64,000 nucleotides of DNA from the NCBI GenBank assembly GCA_030052745.1, contig JANBVO010000013.1, positions 372,001 to 436,000 on the forward strand, written 5' to 3'. Positions within the stretch are counted from its first letter, which is position 1; every line of letters begins with the position of its first letter. The DNA comes from Pleurostoma richardsiae (lineage: Eukaryota > Ascomycota > Sordariomycetes > Calosphaeriales > Pleurostomataceae). This document shows positions 59,677 through 64,000 of the stretch, piece by piece. The notes beneath the pieces were generated by a model. That model was not told where the DNA came from. It was given only the letters and a program-made list of their open reading frames with translations, and searched no databases. Made by a program: the position numbers and the translations under genes.

Positions 59677-62673
59677 CTATCCGGCCCCTCCTTTCCTGAA
59701 CAGCCGTTTCGTGGCTCCAACCCTGCCTAACTCCCCCAGCCTTTCCTCCAGCTTGGGATTAGATGCTTTTCTCTCGCCGCTTGCTATGCGGACTTTTTCC
59801 TTGACGCTCTCGACCCACGCTTTGCTCTCCTCGCTCATCTCCACGTTCTTGCTCCTCGGACCCGCCATGCCCAATGTACTGTCTTCCTCCGTCCAGCTAA
59901 GACGGGAGCTGGACCTCGACCGGGTGGATGCCTCCGAGGAAGGCGTGTCTGACGAGAGCGCACTGGCAGCCAGCGGCGTCTTGGGAAATCTCGCACCTGC
60001 TGCCTCCTCTCCGACGCTCTTCCGCGTTTTGCGTACGTTGAGAGGAGTCATGGGTGAGTCCAAAGCCGATCCCGGTCGGCTCGCAGGGCTAGAATCCGCC
60101 CTCCCCGTGGACACGCGTGGCAAGTCTTTGATTTCAACCTTTCCTTCACCGCGAGTTGACCGGCGACCATGGTGACTGGCATACTCCTTGAGATATTCCC
60201 CCAAGTCAGCCCAGCCACCACCCACACGTACCATTACTCGTTCCGCGTTGTCCCCAACACATCGTATGAAGAGTTTTATGGGTGCTTCTCCTGTTGACCT
60301 CGACAAATGATAAAGCTTGATCTCCTGGTTGCCGCGTTGCTGCCGAGGTCGGGGATTGCGAGCGTATGCCGGGGAAAGGAGGAAAGATGGCGTTCCGGCC
60401 CGAGAAGAAAGACTAGATTGACTTCGGGCTGGCCTGTCGACGGGCTTTGGTTTCGTATAAGGCAGCTGGAGATCCGGCGGGTTGAGGTTCACCGGGTTGG
60501 GCTGAGAAGAAAGGTGGATTTTGGCTGGAATAGATTCGAGAATTTCGCTGATCTGTTGTTGGAGCTGATCATCCGCGCTGCTTGCCTCGCTCATGCGGCT
60601 CGGGCTTCCATATTCCTGGGCGTAATCGCTCTCATCAAAGAACGACGACTCCAGAGGAGTCTTCGGCGGATCTTCATCGTCGGGACCTTCGGTGAGAGTT
60701 GGCATGTCCTTGGATATTTCAGAAGACATACGAGGATCAGAGATCTCCTCTGGAGGAGAACTTGGCAAGCCAAGCTCATCGCTCCCCATGGGGTCGACGA
60801 TCTGCATTCGAGCGAACTCAGGCGTGTCAACGAACTTCGGCAAGCTGCTTGCGACATGAACAGCACCACCATTTTGGTGGATCACAGTGGATGTGGATGC
60901 CGAACTTCCCGGTCGTTCAACCTTTAGCGACGGTGGAAGTGATGGCTCGCGCTCGTCCGAAGTGAACAGCCTTGGAGATGGAACCTCAAGGTCGGATTCT
61001 GAGCCATCATCCCACTGAGAATCGGGCCTTTCCGTCCTTTCAACAGAGACTAGAGGTTGCACGCTTGACATCTCGCTGCTGTCCGTAATATTCGAAGGAT
61101 CAGAGGGCGCCTTAACTTGGTCTGCAATTGCGGACGGCCTTATGTCAGCACTCGTCGTTGTGCCTACGTCCTCGACAATGAAGGATGGAAGCTCAGGAAC
61201 TAGGGCTCCGCCGTTGAGAAGCGAGGTTTGAGACGCATCGTCATGATGATTATCTTGCTTTCGTTCGTTGGAAGTAGTTGCCGGTTCAGGCAGACTGACA
61301 TGGCCCCCTTGAGCATGGGACTCGATGTCCTTCTCGTTCTGCCGCCCCGTCTGCTCTCGAGACGGGTCAACATTGAGGTCCACACGGGGAGCTGGAGAAT
61401 CGTGGTGACAGACGCCAGAACTGATCACGGGCCTTGCTTTCTGGTCACGCGTACTGGCATCAGTATGAGCAGACGGAACCGACGAGGATTCAGTCCTCGA
61501 CGTCTCTTGAGCATCCTTGGGGAGAGTGTCGCCTTGTAGGACGTCCAGAGCGATGATATCTGCAGCACCTGAGGTCTTTGCTGAGTTTAAACTTCGAGCC
61601 GGAGGCATTTCCCTGATAGCCTTTGCCCATTCGGCCTCTCGAATCTTTTGCTCGCAAGTAGCGACCCACTCCGAGTATCCTCGCTCCAGTGAATCCATGC
61701 GGTCGCACCACTCATCTGGCAAAGTATCCTCCCGACCCTCTAATGAATCGAGCATATAGTCTAGCTCTCGAGCAGTCTTGGCCACTTTCTTCTCCAGGAC
61801 AAGTTTCATAATCTCGAAGTCTTTCCGTGATAAGGTCGATACACCATTGCCAGGAAGTTCGTTGACATCGTGTTTGGTACTGAGCTCAACAGCATTCCAG
61901 CCTGACTGAATCGCGACCTCTGCATCAGCCAGGGCTGCCAGCATGACGGGGACTCTTCGCAGAACAGCCAAGCGCACACTCCAGGTGTTCATGAGGCGGA
62001 TTAGCTTGGAAAGGTTGGGCAACGCCTGAACAACGGTTGCCGTTATGATTGCTGTTAAATCATCCATCCTGACAAAGGAAGATAACGAGGACGTGACGGA
62101 GCGGTCCGATAATGGGGTCCCTGGTCTTGACAAAGGTAAAATGTGGTTGTGCAAAACATGGCTCTTGATCTCCTCGAGGTCAAGTTCATCCATATCTCGC
62201 TGTATCTCCTCAATTCGCTGTTCGAATCGCGACACATCGGTGGCGGGCAGACTGCCCATATAGGACATCTGTTCCTGGTGTTGGACGTTGTCGGAAATAG
62301 ACTCGGAGCCTAGCACCGTATTGTCACCCCAAGAGACCTTCCTTCGCTTCACAACCGGTATCTCGAAACCAGCCGGGCCCCGGGTTGGCCATGGCCATTC
62401 CAACAGCTCGCTCAGCCAGGTATAGATCTTTTCGGACGCCACAGCGGCCCGTATGGCAAATGCTTGTTCCGTAGCAGTCGCGATCTGCATAGACGCTTTC
62501 AAAGGTCCAGTTGGAGAACGGAATGCTTCCACAGCATTCATGGGAGACAGATGCGAAAGAAGGTCGTCGGGGATGAGGCGTTGTCGAGTAGGGGATTGAG
62601 AGGTCGAGCGATATTGTCGACCAGAGGGTAGCAGACGCCCCGCGGGACGGGCGGGCGTGGATGTGTCGCTCAT
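59677..62673 (-). CDS. Kar9-like cortical microtubule protein with GAS2 domain
   Basis: Probably links microtubules to the cell cortex or actin and helps position spindles and nuclei. A single exon of 998 residues from the ATG at 62673. The N-terminal 60-340 is helical and resembles the fungal Kar9 family (segments SRFEQRIEEIQRDMDELDLE and LPNLSKLIRLMNTWSVRLAV), with predicted coiled coils. Residues 340-780 are acidic, Ser/Pro-rich and disordered, with many SP/TP sites that could be kinase targets. A GAS2-type microtubule-binding domain lies at about 785-850, with IKLFIRCVGDNAERVMVRVG then GGWADLGEYLKEY. The last 150 residues are basic and Ser-rich. The GAS2 call is stronger than the Kar9 call. 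I saw no clear SxIP EB1-binding motif. Confidence 0.75.
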   Translation of the reverse strand: MSDTSTPARPAGRLLPSGRQYRSTSQSPTRQRLIPDDLLSHLSPMNAVEAFRSPTGPLKASMQIATATEQAFAIRAAVASEKIYTWLSELLEWPWPTRGPAGFEIPVVKRRKVSWGDNTVLGSESISDNVQHQEQMSYMGSLPATDVSRFEQRIEEIQRDMDELDLEEIKSHVLHNHILPLSRPGTPLSDRSVTSSLSSFVRMDDLTAIITATVVQALPNLSKLIRLMNTWSVRLAVLRRVPVMLAALADAEVAIQSGWNAVELSTKHDVNELPGNGVSTLSRKDFEIMKLVLEKKVAKTARELDYMLDSLEGREDTLPDEWCDRMDSLERGYSEWVATCEQKIREAEWAKAIREMPPARSLNSAKTSGAADIIALDVLQGDTLPKDAQETSRTESSSVPSAHTDASTRDQKARPVISSGVCHHDSPAPRVDLNVDPSREQTGRQNEKDIESHAQGGHVSLPEPATTSNERKQDNHHDDASQTSLLNGGALVPELPSFIVEDVGTTTSADIRPSAIADQVKAPSDPSNITDSSEMSSVQPLVSVERTERPDSQWDDGSESDLEVPSPRLFTSDEREPSLPPSLKVERPGSSASTSTVIHQNGGAVHVASSLPKFVDTPEFARMQIVDPMGSDELGLPSSPPEEISDPRMSSEISKDMPTLTEGPDDEDPPKTPLESSFFDESDYAQEYGSPSRMSEASSADDQLQQQISEILESIPAKIHLSSQPNPVNLNPPDLQLPYTKPKPVDRPARSQSSLSSRAGTPSFLLSPAYARNPRPRQQRGNQEIKLYHLSRSTGEAPIKLFIRCVGDNAERVMVRVGGGWADLGEYLKEYASHHGRRSTRGEGKVEIKDLPRVSTGRADSSPASRPGSALDSPMTPLNVRKTRKSVGEEAAGARFPKTPLAASALSSDTPSSEASTRSRSSSRLSWTEEDSTLGMAGPRSKNVEMSEESKAWVESVKEKVRIASGERKASNPKLEERLGELGRVGATKRLFRKGGAG

Positions 62674-64000
62674 GCTGGTTGTTGCTAGGGCGGTAGGAGA
62701 TCAGTTCGAGGCAGGGGCGCCGGAACGCGAGACATTGCCCGTCCTTATGAGCCGGCTAAGATGGCAGCGAGGAAGGACAGCAGAGCCGAGTGCATAATCG
62801 CGTGGACCGATGGGAGAGGTCTCTCCTGTGTTGTTTGCAGCCCGCTGTTTCGTCGTTGCTTGCAGCATCCAGCTTCTAGTCTTGTATCCGCTCCAAAGCC
62901 GCTTCGGACCTCCACCCAACTCACGGCCTTAGCCTGGGCTCGTAACACAATGTCCGGCGGCGACGGTCGTCAATGGGTTCGTTGTTGAGAGACTATCTCG
63001 GCGAAAACGGATAGCTGCAGCGATACCGAAACACCAAAGCAGGTACCGGCTGTTTGTCCACGCAGAGGATATTGAATAAGGGTCATCTAAGCAGGGATAT
63101 CGGTTGGCGGCGGAACAAGGAGAGTAGAGCGCGCAGACAGCCGTCGATGATGGGGGAAGATCAATCTTGTTGACAAGGAAAAGAGGAACGACAAAGGGAA
63201 CAGAGAAGGACGGTAGAAGCCCGCGGGCAGCTGGGAGATGCTGGGATGATCCCGTTTCAAGAAGAGCAGGAGCGAAACAGGATAAATGGGGACGAACGAC
63301 GACGGCGACGCGGTGAGCTCGCCGCCATGTGGAATTTCTCACAAGGAATAAATGATTTGCGTTAAGACGGACGTGGGCACTGGGCTCGACCTGCGCGCCA
63401 TCTGAATGAGGTTCATTATGCGCTGGCAAGGTTGAGGGAAGCTTGCAGGGGTGACATGGACCCTCTCGCTTCCTTCACAGCCCAATCTCAGAGCCACGCC
63501 AGTCATCACGTAATGAATCTTGAAGACCACAGCCAATCATCCATTGCCAGCCGGTCTGGGGGCTCCTTTCTGGCTGTTTGACTTTGATGGTCTCTGATGG
63601 TTCGAACTCCATGCTTCCTCTCGCGATATTTTGGGTTCGGTCGCTCTTGCCCGGGCAATCTTGCATGTCTTACCCCGAGGAAGCTGCTTGCCTAATCTGG
63701 CCGAGCGCTTTGCAGCGGTCAGGTACCCCCAAGTACAGATCTAAGCATCCCGTGTTCACATCTCGGGCAGGCGCGGGTAACGCAGGTACGATCGCTTGAC
63801 TTAGGTAAGCAGATCATGGGATGATATCGACGGGGCTTGCTGAACAGCCCGAATCTCCTTTCAGGGGAGCAAATCAGTTTCGATCTTGACTGTCACGATC
63901 TAAAGGAGACTAGGCCCGGCATTTTCAACTCTCGAGCTGCATTATTTTCTGCCTTTTTAGCTGCATGTACAACTGGCCTATATCAAGAGGATGCCTCTTC
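62674..64000. other. Upstream region of the Kar9-like gene, window end
   Basis: 1.3 kb with the presumed promoter and leader of the minus-strand Kar9-like gene. Frames of up to 166 codons have no recognisable features. No gene is supported up to the window edge. Confidence 0.5.

Noticed and set aside
63705-63780. tRNA A-box-like sequence (TGGCCGAGCG)
   Set aside because: No matching T-loop B-box at the right distance and no acceptor-stem pairing.

Overview
The window is nuclear DNA of a filamentous ascomycete, most likely a Sordariomycete. The evidence is short introns (about 42-153 bp) with GT..AG ends and CTAAC/CTGAC-like branch sites, a Zn2Cys6 regulator, a Met12-type methylenetetrahydrofolate reductase, a class II eIF4E and other lineage-typical proteins. 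I could not fix the genus. I support 15 protein-coding genes and rebuilt the exons of all the spliced ones by hand. I see no tRNA, rRNA, CRISPR array or recognisable transposon.

Layout. 0.4-7.0 kb: gamma-tubulin complex component 5 (+), converging on a Zn2Cys6 transcription factor (-). 7.0-20.2 kb: a 13 kb tract with no supportable gene. 20.2-26.8 kb: a PQ-loop membrane protein (+), a predicted nuclear protein with a duplicated helical motif (+), and methylenetetrahydrofolate reductase (-). 28.6-43.6 kb: a dense housekeeping block with methionyl-tRNA synthetase (-, 15 exons including a 13-nt one), a 4EHP-class eIF4E (+), splicing factor Sad1/USP39 (-), ribosome-biogenesis factor Utp13 (-), a fungal membrane protein (+), centromere/Fanconi histone-fold protein MHF1/CENP-S (-) and ER trafficking factor Pga2 (+). 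43.6-48.7 kb: a second gene-poor tract. 48.7-54.7 kb: an unknown 936-residue protein (+) converging on malic enzyme (-). 54.7-59.7 kb: a third gene-poor tract. 59.7-62.7 kb: a Kar9/GAS2-type microtubule protein (-).

Functions. Several genes concern protein synthesis and RNA (MetRS, eIF4E2, Sad1, Utp13). MTHFR and MetRS sit side by side on the same strand and act in methionine supply and methionine use. GCP5 and the Kar9/GAS2 protein concern microtubules, and MHF1 concerns centromeres and DNA repair. None of this amounts to a biosynthetic cluster or a mobile system.

The most interesting observation is in the unknown protein at 48.7-51.6 kb. Its C-terminal third holds three tandem copies of a four-cysteine module (C, then CxxC, then C, with shared W-Y and P-D-F-x-V-C signatures), which looks like an uncharacterised metal-binding repeat.
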